NCBI GenBank assembly: GCA_964387685.1
Contig: CAYLXK010000019.1
Location: 1-64,000 of the forward strand
Length of the DNA stretch: 64,000 nt
Source of the DNA: Bryobacter sp964387685
GTDB lineage: Bacteria > Acidobacteriota > Terriglobia > Bryobacterales > Bryobacteraceae
Direction: 5' to 3'
A model generated the notes under the pieces. That model saw nothing but the letters and a program-made list of their open reading frames with translations. It did not search any database and was not told the origin of the DNA. Position numbers and translations under genes: made by a program. Every line of letters starts with the position of its first letter. The first letter of the stretch is position 1. This document shows positions 50,077 through 60,285 of this stretch, piece after piece.

Positions 50077-50687
50077 GTAATGCCCTCGAGAAGAACGAGT
50101 ATTTTCTGGGACTGGATCTGGGGCGCAAGCGAGACCATTCGGCGCTGGTGATATTGGAGCGTAGCTTAAAAGCCATCAATACGCGCTTTGTTGATGCATA
50201 TACGAAATGGAGCGAGACGCGGCAAGTGCGTTATGCGCGGCAATTCAAGCTGGGGATGAGTTATGGCGATTTGACGCAGGAGGTGGCGCGGGTTTACCGT
50301 TCCGTGGAAAGGCTGGGCACGGCGACATTAGTGTTTGACCAGACCGGCGTGGGCGATGCTGTTGACGAATTGATTCGGGAAAACTTGCGTGGCGCGCAGG
50401 TAGAGGGCGTGGTGATTACCCAGGAAATCAAGCGCGACATTTATGCGGCGATTGAGACGGCGCTGGAGAAACGGGACTTGCGAATCGCCGAGAATTGCCA
50501 TTCTTCCAAGGAACTGAAGCAGGAGTTACTAACTGTGGAGATTCGCCGGATCGGGCAAGGATATAAATACGGTGCGTTTGAAAGCGGGGCGCACGACGAC
50601 CTGGTGATGGCGCTGGGCCTGGCGTGTTGGCGGGAGCGCCTGAGCCGGCCGCGGCCGCAGGGGCAGGTAAGGATTCCCGGCTTTTAG
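50073..50687 (+). CDS. terminase large-subunit nuclease (RNase H-like) domain, separate gene
   Basis: The 204-residue protein begins F-L-G-L-D-L-G-R-K-R-D-H-S-A-L, which carries the first catalytic Asp of the terminase RNase H-like nuclease; L-V-F-D-Q-T-G-V-G-D supplies the second acidic site and A-H-D-D-L-V-M-A-L-G-L-A the third. It matches the carboxy half of a phage large terminase. It overlaps the ATPase gene (ATGA), so the split is likely functional and not a frameshift. No portal, capsid or tail genes follow. Confidence 0.85.
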   Translation: MSNALEKNEYFLGLDLGRKRDHSALVILERSLKAINTRFVDAYTKWSETRQVRYARQFKLGMSYGDLTQEVARVYRSVERLGTATLVFDQTGVGDAVDELIRENLRGAQVEGVVITQEIKRDIYAAIETALEKRDLRIAENCHSSKELKQELLTVEIRRIGQGYKYGAFESGAHDDLVMALGLACWRERLSRPRPQGQVRIPGF

Positions 50688-52318
50688 GGTTGGAAATAGG
50701 CGTATTGGATGCCGCGCGTCTCGTTGGCCGTGGTAATTTTCGCTTCAAAGCGGGCGGGGCCAATGGGCAGCCTGACGGCGGGCAGATCTAGACGTTTCTG
50801 GCCCATTCTTACGGGATGCTTGCCTAGCCAGGTGGCCTCGAATTCGCCGTCGGCGGGGAGCTCGTCAAAGAGGATCGTGACCTTGTAGGGACCGGCGTGG
50901 ACGGCCTGCAGTTCCCAGTAGCCGATGCGTTTGGTGTCCCAGCTGGTGTCGGTACCGCGGCGGTCCTGCCGGGTGACTTGCGTGGGCGCTTTCTTGCTCA
51001 CCAGGATCCGGGGCGGAGCGTAGCCTTGGCGAGAGACGTCCTCAAACCAAGTGTCGTAGCTGATCTTGAGTTGGCGCACGGGGCCGGGTTCGCGGGTGGA
51101 GATGTCGGTTGTCTCGGCGGGGTCGGCTTCCAGGTCGTAGAGTTCCTTGCCGTCAACGAGTTTGTACCGTTGCGTGAGGACGGCCGATTGGCGATATTTT
51201 TCGGGGGCGTCGCCGCGGTGCCATTGGAGAAAGACGGTACGGTCGCTCCAGGAATCCTTGGCCTGGGGGTCGGTGAGAAGGGGAAGCAGGCTGCGGCCAT
51301 CCAGCTTGGCGACGGTCTTTGTTTTCGTGGCTTCGAGCAAAGTGGGAACGACGTCGATGTGCGCGGCGAGGCGGTCTATCCTGGTGCCGGGCGAGACGAC
51401 GCCGGGCCAACGCATGAAGCAGGGGACCCGCGTGCCTCCTTCGTAGACACTGGCTTTGCGGCCGCGCATGCCAGCGTTGTAGCGCTCCTGCTGGGGGCCA
51501 TTGTCGGTGAGGAAAACGACCAGCGTCGAGTCTTCGAGTTTCTTGGCTTTCAGGTGCGCGAGGAGGCGGCCGACGTTATCGTCGATGTTCTCAACCATGG
51601 CGTGGACTTTGGCGGTGGTGTCGTTGAGGCCTTGGGCGCGATGCTTCTTGACCCAAGCTTCGTCGACCTCGAGCGGCGTATGCGGAGCGTTGGTGGCGAT
51701 GTAGCAGAAGAAGGGCTGGAGGCCCGCACGATCGATAAACGATGTCGCTTCACGGAAGAAAACGTCGGTGCAGTAGCCTTGGGTTTTTTCCCAGACGCCA
51801 TTGCGGCTGAGGACGGGATTGAAATAGGAGGGGGCGACGCCGGTGAGGGCTTCCGGCGGATCGCTGGGCTGGAGGATGCCGCCGCCATTGAGGACAAGGC
51901 TTTCGTCGAAACCCTGATCGATCGCGCGCAGGGGATAGTTGTCGCCCAAGTGCCATTTGCCGAAGATGCCGGTGCGGTAGCCGGCGGGCCTGAGCATTTC
52001 GGCCAAGGTGCTTTCTGTGGAGCGCATCATGCTGCGGCCATAGGAGGTATCGACGACGCCAGTACGGTATGTGTAGCGGCCGGTAAGGAGGCTGGAGCGG
52101 GTGGGGCTGCAAACGGGCGAGACATGGAAGCGCGTGAACTGGGCACCGCTTTGGGCGAGGGCATCGAGATGCGGCGTGGCAATTTTGGTGTTGCCGTGGA
52201 GGGAAAGGTCGCCGTAGCCTTGGTCGTCGGTCATGATCAGGACGATATTGGGCCGGCGAGCCGCGGCGGCAAGGGGAACTGCGCCGAGTGCGCCAAGAGC
52301 GGATCTGCGCGTCAACAT
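50684..52318 (-). CDS. sulfatase, arylsulfatase A-like, exported
   Basis: A Tat-like leader with twin arginine (T-R-R-S-A) spans 1-20. The metal-binding D31-D32 lies in M-T-D-D-Q-G-Y-G-D. The formylglycine motif C70-S-P-T-R-S-S-L-L-T-G-R is intact, so Cys70 should be converted to formylglycine. H-G-N-T-K-I and later D-N-G-P-Q provide further metal and sulfate ligands. 544 residues is normal. It removes sulfate from sugars or aryl sulfates outside the cytosol. It converges with the terminase genes and is divergent from rnr. Confidence 0.92.
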   Translation of the reverse strand: MLTRRSALGALGAVPLAAAARRPNIVLIMTDDQGYGDLSLHGNTKIATPHLDALAQSGAQFTRFHVSPVCSPTRSSLLTGRYTYRTGVVDTSYGRSMMRSTESTLAEMLRPAGYRTGIFGKWHLGDNYPLRAIDQGFDESLVLNGGGILQPSDPPEALTGVAPSYFNPVLSRNGVWEKTQGYCTDVFFREATSFIDRAGLQPFFCYIATNAPHTPLEVDEAWVKKHRAQGLNDTTAKVHAMVENIDDNVGRLLAHLKAKKLEDSTLVVFLTDNGPQQERYNAGMRGRKASVYEGGTRVPCFMRWPGVVSPGTRIDRLAAHIDVVPTLLEATKTKTVAKLDGRSLLPLLTDPQAKDSWSDRTVFLQWHRGDAPEKYRQSAVLTQRYKLVDGKELYDLEADPAETTDISTREPGPVRQLKISYDTWFEDVSRQGYAPPRILVSKKAPTQVTRQDRRGTDTSWDTKRIGYWELQAVHAGPYKVTILFDELPADGEFEATWLGKHPVRMGQKRLDLPAVRLPIGPARFEAKITTANETRGIQYAYFQP

Positions 52319-52345
52319 GAGGGGATTGTATCCGACAATGGAAGC

Positions 52346-54580
52346 GTGAAAGATGAAGCGCTACTGGCGCACATCGTGCGGATGCCGCATGGGAAATCGA
52401 ATTTGAAGCAGTTGGTGCGGGAGTTTGGGTCCAAGGGCGTGCGGCGCGAAGAGGTGGAGCGGAGCCTGGAAAGGCTGACGCGCAAGGGGCAATTGATTGA
52501 ATTGCGGCAGCACCAGTTTCAGGCGGCGTCGAAGGCGAAAGAGTTTCTGGCGGGCACGCTGCGAATGCACCGGGACGGCTTCGGCTTTGTAACGCTGGAT
52601 GAAAAACCGGAGGGCCTGGAGGGCGATGTGTTTGTGAATCCCGAGGCCGCGCAGAAGGCGATGCACGGGGATCGCGTCCTGGTGAGGATGGGCAGGCTGG
52701 ACCGCGACGGCAAGGCGCACGGCGACATCATCAAGGTGCTGCACCGGGCGAACCAGCGGATGGTGGGAGAGTTCCGGCGGACGCGGCGCGGGCATTTCGT
52801 GGCGCCCTATGACGAGCGGATCAAGCAATGGATTGAGATACCCGAGGGGCTGGAACTGCCGCCCAAGGTCTTGAACCCGGACCGCGTGGGGCAGAAGGAA
52901 ATCCAGATCGAGAGCGCGGCGGACCTGGACCGGATGATGGTGACGGTGGAGATCCTCGAGTTTCCGGACGAGGATCAGAACGGAGTGGGGCGGATCGTGG
53001 AGGTGCTGGGGCACCGGGACGATTTTGGCGTCGATGTGGAAATTATGATCCGGAAGCATCATTTGCCGCATGAGTTTCCGGCCGATGTGCTGGAGGAGGC
53101 GCGGGAGGTGAAGCGCGAAATTGGGACCCGTGAATGGGAGGGGCGGCGGGACTTTCGAGATTACGACATTGTGACCATCGATGGGGAGACGGCGCGGGAT
53201 TTTGACGATGCCGTGTGGGTGCATAAGCTCGACAACGGGAACTACCAGTTGCATGTGCATATTGCCGATGTGAGCTGGTATGTGAGGCCGGGCTCGGCGA
53301 TTGACCGGGAGGCGGCGATGCGGGGGACGAGCGTGTATTTTCCGGATCGCGCGGTGCCGATGCTGCCGGTGGAGCTATCGACCGATATTTGCAGCCTGCG
53401 GCCGGACGAGGAGCGGCTGGTATCGAGCGTGCTGCTGGAAATCGACCGAACGGGCCAGACGGTGAGCCAGGAGTTTACGCGCGGCGTAATCCGCAGCCGG
53501 GAGCGGATGACCTATACGAGGGTGCACGAGTTAGTGGAAGTTACGCCGGAAAAGGCCGGGCGTTTTGCATTGATGAAAGAACTGGCGCTGGTGCTGAATC
53601 AGATGCGTACGAAGCGAGGGAGCATCGATTTCGATCTGCCCGAGCCGCTGATTGAATTCGACCAGTTTGGCGCGATGACGGGGGTGACGCGGAGTCCGCG
53701 GAATATTGCGCACCGGATCATCGAGGAGTTCATGCTGGCGGCGAACGAGGCGGTGGCCTCCGAGCTGGTGGAACGGGCGAAGGGCGGGATTTATCGCATT
53801 CACGAGACGCCGGACGCGAAACGCGTGATGGAATTTGAGGAAACGGCGTCGAAGTTTGGGCACTCTTTAGGGTTGGGGGCCGTCCCGGTGAAGAAGTTCA
53901 TGAATATCCAGCGCACGCGCGACGGCAGGAAGTTGCGCAAAGACGTGGTCATTTCCGATACGCAGGCGGGGGTAACGTCGCGTCACTATCAGAAGCTAGT
54001 GGCCAAGATTGAGGGCAAGCCCGAGGAACGGATCGTCAGTTACCTGATGTTACGGAGCTTGAAGCAGGCGAAGTATTCGCATAAGAATGAAGGTCACTTT
54101 GCCCTGGCGGCGGAGAATTACACGCACTTTACGTCGCCGATCCGGCGCTACCCCGACTTGGTGGTGCACCGGCTCTTGCACGGGGACCGCTACGACGAGG
54201 AGCAACTGGCCGAGATTGGCGAGGATACGAGCTTCACAGAGCGTCGGGCGGCGGAGGCAGAACGCGAGCTGGTGGAGTGGAAGAAGACGAAGTTCATGAT
54301 CGACCGCGTGGGCGATGAATTCGACGCGATGATCATTTCGACGACGAAGTTCGGCTTCTTTGTGGAGTTGACGGAGTTGTTTATCGAAGGGCTGGTGCCG
54401 ATCGACACTTTGCCCAAGGACCGTTACCTTTATCACGAGAACACGCGGAAGCTGATCGGGGAACGGACGCGGCGCGCCTATTCGATTGGGGACAAGGTGC
54501 GGGTGGCGCTAGTGAAGGTGGATGTGGCGGAGAAACGGTTGACCTTTGTGTTGCCGGAAGAAGGGAAGAAGAAGAAATGA
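52346..54580 (+). CDS. rnr: ribonuclease R
   Basis: GTG 52346 is taken as the start (744 residues); a much longer upstream extension of this frame runs antisense through the sulfatase gene and is not real. The order is: winged helix (1-75), cold-shock domains (75-230, with M-H-R-D-G-F-G-F-V), RNB catalytic domain with the four-Asp region R-D-F-D-D-A-V (preceded by D-I-V-T-I-D) and S-V-Y-F-P-D-R-A-V-P-M-L, and a final S1 domain (F-D-A-M-I-I-S-T-T-K-F-G-F-F-V-E-L). It degrades structured RNA 3' to 5'. The downstream gene overlaps by 4 bases. Confidence 0.94.
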   Translation: MKDEALLAHIVRMPHGKSNLKQLVREFGSKGVRREEVERSLERLTRKGQLIELRQHQFQAASKAKEFLAGTLRMHRDGFGFVTLDEKPEGLEGDVFVNPEAAQKAMHGDRVLVRMGRLDRDGKAHGDIIKVLHRANQRMVGEFRRTRRGHFVAPYDERIKQWIEIPEGLELPPKVLNPDRVGQKEIQIESAADLDRMMVTVEILEFPDEDQNGVGRIVEVLGHRDDFGVDVEIMIRKHHLPHEFPADVLEEAREVKREIGTREWEGRRDFRDYDIVTIDGETARDFDDAVWVHKLDNGNYQLHVHIADVSWYVRPGSAIDREAAMRGTSVYFPDRAVPMLPVELSTDICSLRPDEERLVSSVLLEIDRTGQTVSQEFTRGVIRSRERMTYTRVHELVEVTPEKAGRFALMKELALVLNQMRTKRGSIDFDLPEPLIEFDQFGAMTGVTRSPRNIAHRIIEEFMLAANEAVASELVERAKGGIYRIHETPDAKRVMEFEETASKFGHSLGLGAVPVKKFMNIQRTRDGRKLRKDVVISDTQAGVTSRHYQKLVAKIEGKPEERIVSYLMLRSLKQAKYSHKNEGHFALAAENYTHFTSPIRRYPDLVVHRLLHGDRYDEEQLAEIGEDTSFTERRAAEAERELVEWKKTKFMIDRVGDEFDAMIISTTKFGFFVELTELFIEGLVPIDTLPKDRYLYHENTRKLIGERTRRAYSIGDKVRVALVKVDVAEKRLTFVLPEEGKKKK

Positions 54581-56616
54581 AGCCGAATTTGCTGGTAAAC
54601 GAGAAGAGTCCGTATCTGTTGCAGCATGCCTACAACCCGGTCCAGTGGAGGCCGTGGAATGAGGAATCGTTTGCGGCGGCCAAGGCCGAAGACAAGCCGA
54701 TTTTCCTGAGCGTGGGGTATTCGACCTGCCATTGGTGCCACGTGATGGAGCGGGAGAGCTTTGAGAACGAGGAGATTGCGGCGCTGTTGAACGAGAAGTT
54801 CATCTCCATCAAGGTGGACCGCGAAGAGCGGCCGGACGTGGACCGCATTTACATGCTCTTTGTGCAGGCCACGACGGGGAGTGGTGGGTGGCCGATGAGC
54901 GTGTTCTTGACGCCGGCGCTGGAACCGTTTTTCGGGGGGACCTACTATCCGCCGGAGAACCGGTGGGGGCGGCCAGGCTTCAAAACGATTCTCGAGCAGT
55001 TGTCGAGGACGTGGACGCTGGAGCGAAGCCGGATTACGAATTCGACGCAGTCGATTCTGGCGCAATTGCGGAGCCATGTCAGCGTGGAGCCGGGCGCGGC
55101 GATTCTGGACGACCGCAAGGTGGTGGAGAGCACTTACTTTAGCTTCCGGAGAAGTTTTGACGCGCAGTTAGGCGGCTTTGGGGCTTCGCCTAAGTTTCCG
55201 CGTCCGGTGGCGCTGAATTTCCTGCTGCGCCACTATGTGGCGACGGGAAACCAAGAAAGCCTGGATATGGTACTGAAGACGCTGGCGGAGATGGCGCTGG
55301 GGGGCATGCGGGACCAGTTGGGCGGGGGGTTCCACCGCTATTCGGTGGATGCGCAGTGGTTTGTGCCGCACTTTGAGAAGATGCTTTACGATCAGGCGCA
55401 ACTGGCGGTGAGTTACCTGGAGGCGTACCAGGTTACCCAGAATGCGGCGTTTGCCGAAGTCGCGCGGGATATCTTCGAGTATGTACTGCGGGACTTACGG
55501 CATCCGGAGGGGGGATTTTATTCGGCGGAAGATGCCGATAGCGTAGTCGACGCGGCCAATCCGCACGAGAAGGGGGAGGGCGCCTTCTACGTGTGGCTGT
55601 GGCAGGAACTCGAGGACGTGATGGGGGCTGAGCGCATGGAGTGGTTTGCCAAGCGATACGGCCTTGAGAAGACGGGCAATGTGCATGAGGATCCGCATCA
55701 GGAGTTTGTAGGGCGGAACATACTCTATGTGAGCGACCCGGCGACGGAACCGCTGGACGGCGAGTTGCGCGCAAAGCTGCTGGCTGCGCGGAATCTGCGG
55801 GTGCGGCCGCACCTGGACGATAAGGTGTTGACCAGTTGGAACGGGCTGATGATTTCCGCGTTTGCGTTGGGGGCGAAGGTGCTAGGGGAGGCGCGCTATG
55901 CGCGGGCGGCCGAGGAGGCGATCGCGTTTGTGAGGCGGTATCTGCTTAAGGAAAATGGGGTTCTACTGCGGCGTTTCCGAGAAGGGGAGAGCGCGATACC
56001 GGGCTTTCTGGACGACTACGCTTACTTTACGCAGGCGTTGTTGGATATGTATGACGCGACGGGGGACACCGAACACCTGAAGCTAGCGCGGAGCTTGGCG
56101 GCGGATCTGATCGATATTTTTGAGGACCGCGAACATGGAGGTTTCTACGCGACGGCGGAGAACGACCGGAATCTGGTGCTGCGGATTAAGGACGACTACG
56201 ATGGCGCGGAGCCGTCGGGCAATAGTGTGGCGGCGAGCGTTTTGTACCGGCTGGGGATACTGGCGGGCGACGCAAGGATGATGGAGAGTGCGCAGCGGGC
56301 GATACGGGCGTTTGCGGCGCGCCTAATGCAGCAGCCGGCGACGATGCCGCAGATGGTTTGTTCGCTGATGCAGTTGCGGGAGGCGCCGAAGCAGGTGGTG
56401 CTGGCCGGAGCGGGGACTGAAGAGCTGGAGACGGCATTGAATGGCCGTTTTCTGCCATTTCACACGCGGATCTATCTGCGCCGCGCCCAAGAGCGGGAGT
56501 TCTTCGCCTGGAGCCCGGCGCTGGAGGCGATGACGGGGGGAGCGTACGTGTGCGAGAACTACGCTTGCCAGTTGCCGGTGGATAGCGCGGAGGCGATGCT
56601 CGCGTTGCTACATTAG
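54577..56616 (+). CDS. DUF255 thioredoxin-fold protein (YyaL/SSP411-like)
   Basis: The family start is clear: N-E-K-S-P-Y-L-L-Q-H-A-Y-N-P-V-Q-W, then G-Y-S-T-C51-H-W-C54-H-V-M-E, a thioredoxin-like active site. G-G-W-P-M-S-V-F-L-T and T-Y-Y-P-P follow. The rest (about 220-679) is an alpha/alpha toroid like that of epimerases and glycosyl hydrolases. The biochemical role is not established. It overlaps rnr by 4 bases and is followed closely by tpx, so it may be co-expressed with thiol-redox functions. Confidence 0.92.
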   Translation: MKPNLLVNEKSPYLLQHAYNPVQWRPWNEESFAAAKAEDKPIFLSVGYSTCHWCHVMERESFENEEIAALLNEKFISIKVDREERPDVDRIYMLFVQATTGSGGWPMSVFLTPALEPFFGGTYYPPENRWGRPGFKTILEQLSRTWTLERSRITNSTQSILAQLRSHVSVEPGAAILDDRKVVESTYFSFRRSFDAQLGGFGASPKFPRPVALNFLLRHYVATGNQESLDMVLKTLAEMALGGMRDQLGGGFHRYSVDAQWFVPHFEKMLYDQAQLAVSYLEAYQVTQNAAFAEVARDIFEYVLRDLRHPEGGFYSAEDADSVVDAANPHEKGEGAFYVWLWQELEDVMGAERMEWFAKRYGLEKTGNVHEDPHQEFVGRNILYVSDPATEPLDGELRAKLLAARNLRVRPHLDDKVLTSWNGLMISAFALGAKVLGEARYARAAEEAIAFVRRYLLKENGVLLRRFREGESAIPGFLDDYAYFTQALLDMYDATGDTEHLKLARSLAADLIDIFEDREHGGFYATAENDRNLVLRIKDDYDGAEPSGNSVAASVLYRLGILAGDARMMESAQRAIRAFAARLMQQPATMPQMVCSLMQLREAPKQVVLAGAGTEELETALNGRFLPFHTRIYLRRAQEREFFAWSPALEAMTGGAYVCENYACQLPVDSAEAMLALLH

Positions 56617-56623
56617 GAGGGCT

Positions 56624-57127
56624 ATGTCAGACCGATTCACAACCTTCAAAGGGAGCCCGCTCAAGTTGGTGGGACCCGAACTCAAAGTGGGCGATAAGGC
56701 TCCGGATTTTGCCGTGACTGCGAAAGACCTTTCGACGGTGGGCCTGGGCGAGGGCGGTACGGTACGGATCATCAGCGTGGTGCCGAGCCTGGATACGCCG
56801 GTGTGCGACGCGCAGACGAAGCGCTTCAACGAGGAAGTAGCGAAGCTGCCGGGCGTGGAGATCCTAACCGTGTCGATGGATTTGCCTTTTGCGCAGAGCC
56901 GTTGGTGCGGGGCCTACGGCGTGGAAAACGTGAAGATGCTGAGCGACCACAAGACGGCAAGCTTTGGCACCAACTATGGGACGTTGATCGAAGATTGGCG
57001 CGTGGAGGCGCGGGCGATCTTTGTAGTGGACAAAGACAATATGCTGCGGCACGTGGAATACGTTAAGGAAGTGGCTGAGCATCCGAACTACGAGCCGGCA
57101 CTGGAAGCGGCGAAGGCGGCGCTGTAG
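56624..57127 (+). CDS. tpx: thiol peroxidase
   Basis: The peroxidatic Cys61 (D-T-P-V-C-D-A-Q-T) and resolving Cys95 (S-R-W-C-G-A-Y-G) have the Tpx spacing, and the amino end G-S-P-L-K-L-V-G matches the family. 167 residues is normal. It reduces lipid hydroperoxides and H2O2 using thioredoxin. A strong TAGGAGGG site precedes the ATG, and a strong terminator follows the stop. Confidence 0.97.
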   Translation: MSDRFTTFKGSPLKLVGPELKVGDKAPDFAVTAKDLSTVGLGEGGTVRIISVVPSLDTPVCDAQTKRFNEEVAKLPGVEILTVSMDLPFAQSRWCGAYGVENVKMLSDHKTASFGTNYGTLIEDWRVEARAIFVVDKDNMLRHVEYVKEVAEHPNYEPALEAAKAAL

Positions 57128-57162
57128 ACGGACGTTTGGGATAAGGACCCGGACCGAAGAAA

Positions 57163-57224
57163 TCGGGCCGCTTTTCTCCATTGGCCCCGAGAGGGGGAAA
57201 GGGGCGAAGCGGCCCCGGTTTTTT
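57163..57224 (+). terminator. rho-independent terminator after tpx
   Basis: GGGCCGCTT (57165-57173) pairs with AAGCGGCCC (57207-57215) around a G/C-rich inner loop, and the stem is followed by six T residues (57219-57224). It ends the tpx transcript about 35 bases after the stop. Confidence 0.85.
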
Positions 57225-57333
57225 GGAGGGCAAAAGGTCGATTTTTTTCTTCGTGAGATCGGCCTGGAAGTCTTTGGGCGCGGGAGAGCAGGCGCATAAG
57301 AATAAGAGCGCGGCGCAATGGTAAACTGCAGGG

Positions 57334-58416
57334 TTGACTATCGCAAATGAGCGTCTCAGCAGGCTGAGGAAGCTGCTGGAGATGAAAGACTTAGACGGGA
57401 TCATTGTTTCCTCCCTCGTCAACATACGTTACTACAGCGGCTTCACGGGTTCCAGCGGACTGCTGTGGGTGGACCGTAAGGCAGCGAGGCTCTGGACGGA
57501 CCGGCGATACGGAGAACAGGCGGCGGCCGAAGCGGGGCCGAATGGGGTGCGGTTGAAGGTAGTGAAGGGGCAGGTGGGTCCGTCGCTTGAGAAAGAGATC
57601 GAGGGCAAGAAGCTGCGCCTCGGTTACGAGGACAGCCGGGTTAGTCACGGTTTCTGGCAAATGCTATCCAAACATGCCCAGTTGACAGGCCTGGAAGGGG
57701 CTATTGAGACGGCGCGGATGAAGAAGGATGCGGGGGAGATTGAGAAGATCCGGGCCAGCGTGGATCTGAACGCGCGGGTAATGTCCGAGGCAGTGAAGAA
57801 ATTTCGAGTGGGGACGACCGAGTCGGAATTAGCGGCCTACATCGATTACCGCCAGCGGCTGCGCGGGGCCGACGGCACGGCGTTTGAAACGATTGTGGCG
57901 GGCGGAGCGCATGCGGCGCTGCCTCATGCACGGCCGCGGCAGGTGAAGATCGAGGCGGGCGGCTATCTTTTGATTGACATGGGCGCGGCGAAGGACGGCT
58001 ATATGAGCGACTTGACGCGGACTTACGGAGTGGGCAAAATGCCGCGCAAGGCCAAGGAGATTTACAGGGCGGTGGCCGAGGCGCAAAGGGCGTCCATCGA
58101 AGCCGTAAAGCCCGGGGTGAAGGCGGAGGAAGTGCATGCGGCGGGCTTTAAGGTCTTAAAGAAGGCGAAGCTGGCGAAATACTTTCTGCATTCGACGGGG
58201 CATGGATTGGGGCTCGAAATTCACGAGGCGCCGCGGCTAGGGACGGGTGATGCGACGGTGCTGGAAGAGAATATGACGATCACGATCGAGCCGGGGGCTT
58301 ATCTGGAAGGCTTTGGCGGAGTACGGATTGAAGACACCGTGTTGGTAACCAAAGAAGGGGCCGAAGTGTTGACGCCTCTGACAGTGGCGCCAAAAGAATG
58401 GACAATAGTCGGTTAG
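57334..58416 (+). CDS. pepP: M24-family Xaa-Pro aminopeptidase
   Basis: The start is TTG 57334; no better ATG lies nearby. An amino-terminal creatinase-like domain (1-130) is followed by the pita-bread fold with the five metal ligands: D in I-D-M-G-A, D in M-S-D-L-T-R, H in T-G-H-G-L-G-L-E-I-H, E in T-I-E-P-G-A-Y and E in R-I-E-D-T-V. 360 residues is typical. It removes an amino-terminal residue before proline. It lies directly upstream of accB, with two bases between, and may share its transcript. Confidence 0.9.
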   Translation: MTIANERLSRLRKLLEMKDLDGIIVSSLVNIRYYSGFTGSSGLLWVDRKAARLWTDRRYGEQAAAEAGPNGVRLKVVKGQVGPSLEKEIEGKKLRLGYEDSRVSHGFWQMLSKHAQLTGLEGAIETARMKKDAGEIEKIRASVDLNARVMSEAVKKFRVGTTESELAAYIDYRQRLRGADGTAFETIVAGGAHAALPHARPRQVKIEAGGYLLIDMGAAKDGYMSDLTRTYGVGKMPRKAKEIYRAVAEAQRASIEAVKPGVKAEEVHAAGFKVLKKAKLAKYFLHSTGHGLGLEIHEAPRLGTGDATVLEENMTITIEPGAYLEGFGGVRIEDTVLVTKEGAEVLTPLTVAPKEWTIVG

Positions 58417-58418
58417 GC

Positions 58419-58898
58419 ATGAACATCGAAGAAATCAAGGAACTGATCCGCCTGGTGAACGAGACGGGCGTGGCCGAGCTCGAAGTGGAGCGGGGCGACG
58501 CGCGGGTGCGGATTCAGAGGGCGGTGGTGCAGACGGTGCACAACGTTATGGCCGGGGCGCCCGTGTATGCGCCTGAGGCCGCGGCCACGATGACGATGCC
58601 GGCAGCGGGCGGCGCCGCGGCGGCTGGCGCCAGCGCGGCAAACGCGGGTGTGGAGAAGCTATACACGGTGAAGAGCCCGATCGTGGGTACCTTTTACAGC
58701 GCCTCGTCGCCCGAGGCGGCGGCCTTTGTGAAGGCCGGCGATGCGGTGAGCGCGAAAACGACGGTATGCATTATCGAATCGATGAAGCTGATGAACGAGA
58801 TTGAAGCGGAAGTGGCGGGGACGATAGTGGCTTGTCTGGTGGAGAACGGCAAGCCGGTGGAATACGGCGAGGCGTTGTTTCAAATTCAGCCCAACTAA
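58419..58898 (+). CDS. accB: biotin carboxyl carrier protein of acetyl-CoA carboxylase
   Basis: ATG 58419 is chosen because it starts the family's I-E-E-I-K-E-L-I-R-L-V; an upstream ATG lies inside pepP. An alanine-rich linker (50-77) joins the amino-terminal region to the biotinyl domain, with Lys123 in E-S-M-K-L-M-N-E-I (usual E-A-M-K-M; here S and L). Biotin ligase would attach biotin to this lysine. It is followed by accC after four bases. Together they catalyse the first half of malonyl-CoA synthesis. Confidence 0.95.
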   Translation: MNIEEIKELIRLVNETGVAELEVERGDARVRIQRAVVQTVHNVMAGAPVYAPEAAATMTMPAAGGAAAAGASAANAGVEKLYTVKSPIVGTFYSASSPEAAAFVKAGDAVSAKTTVCIIESMKLMNEIEAEVAGTIVACLVENGKPVEYGEALFQIQPN

Positions 58899-58902
58899 GC
58901 GC

Positions 58903-60273
<1,371 letters not shown>

Positions 60274-60285
60274 GAGGCTCCAACG

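Noticed and set aside
50897..52345. Upstream extension of the rnr frame
   Set aside because: It runs antisense through the sulfatase gene; the RNase R domain set begins after 52346.
57063..57425. Minus-strand frame with a lipobox-like L-C-A-C segment between tpx and pepP
   Set aside because: It overlaps both genes and the tpx terminator, and has no supported start. It may be a small lipoprotein, but evidence is too thin.
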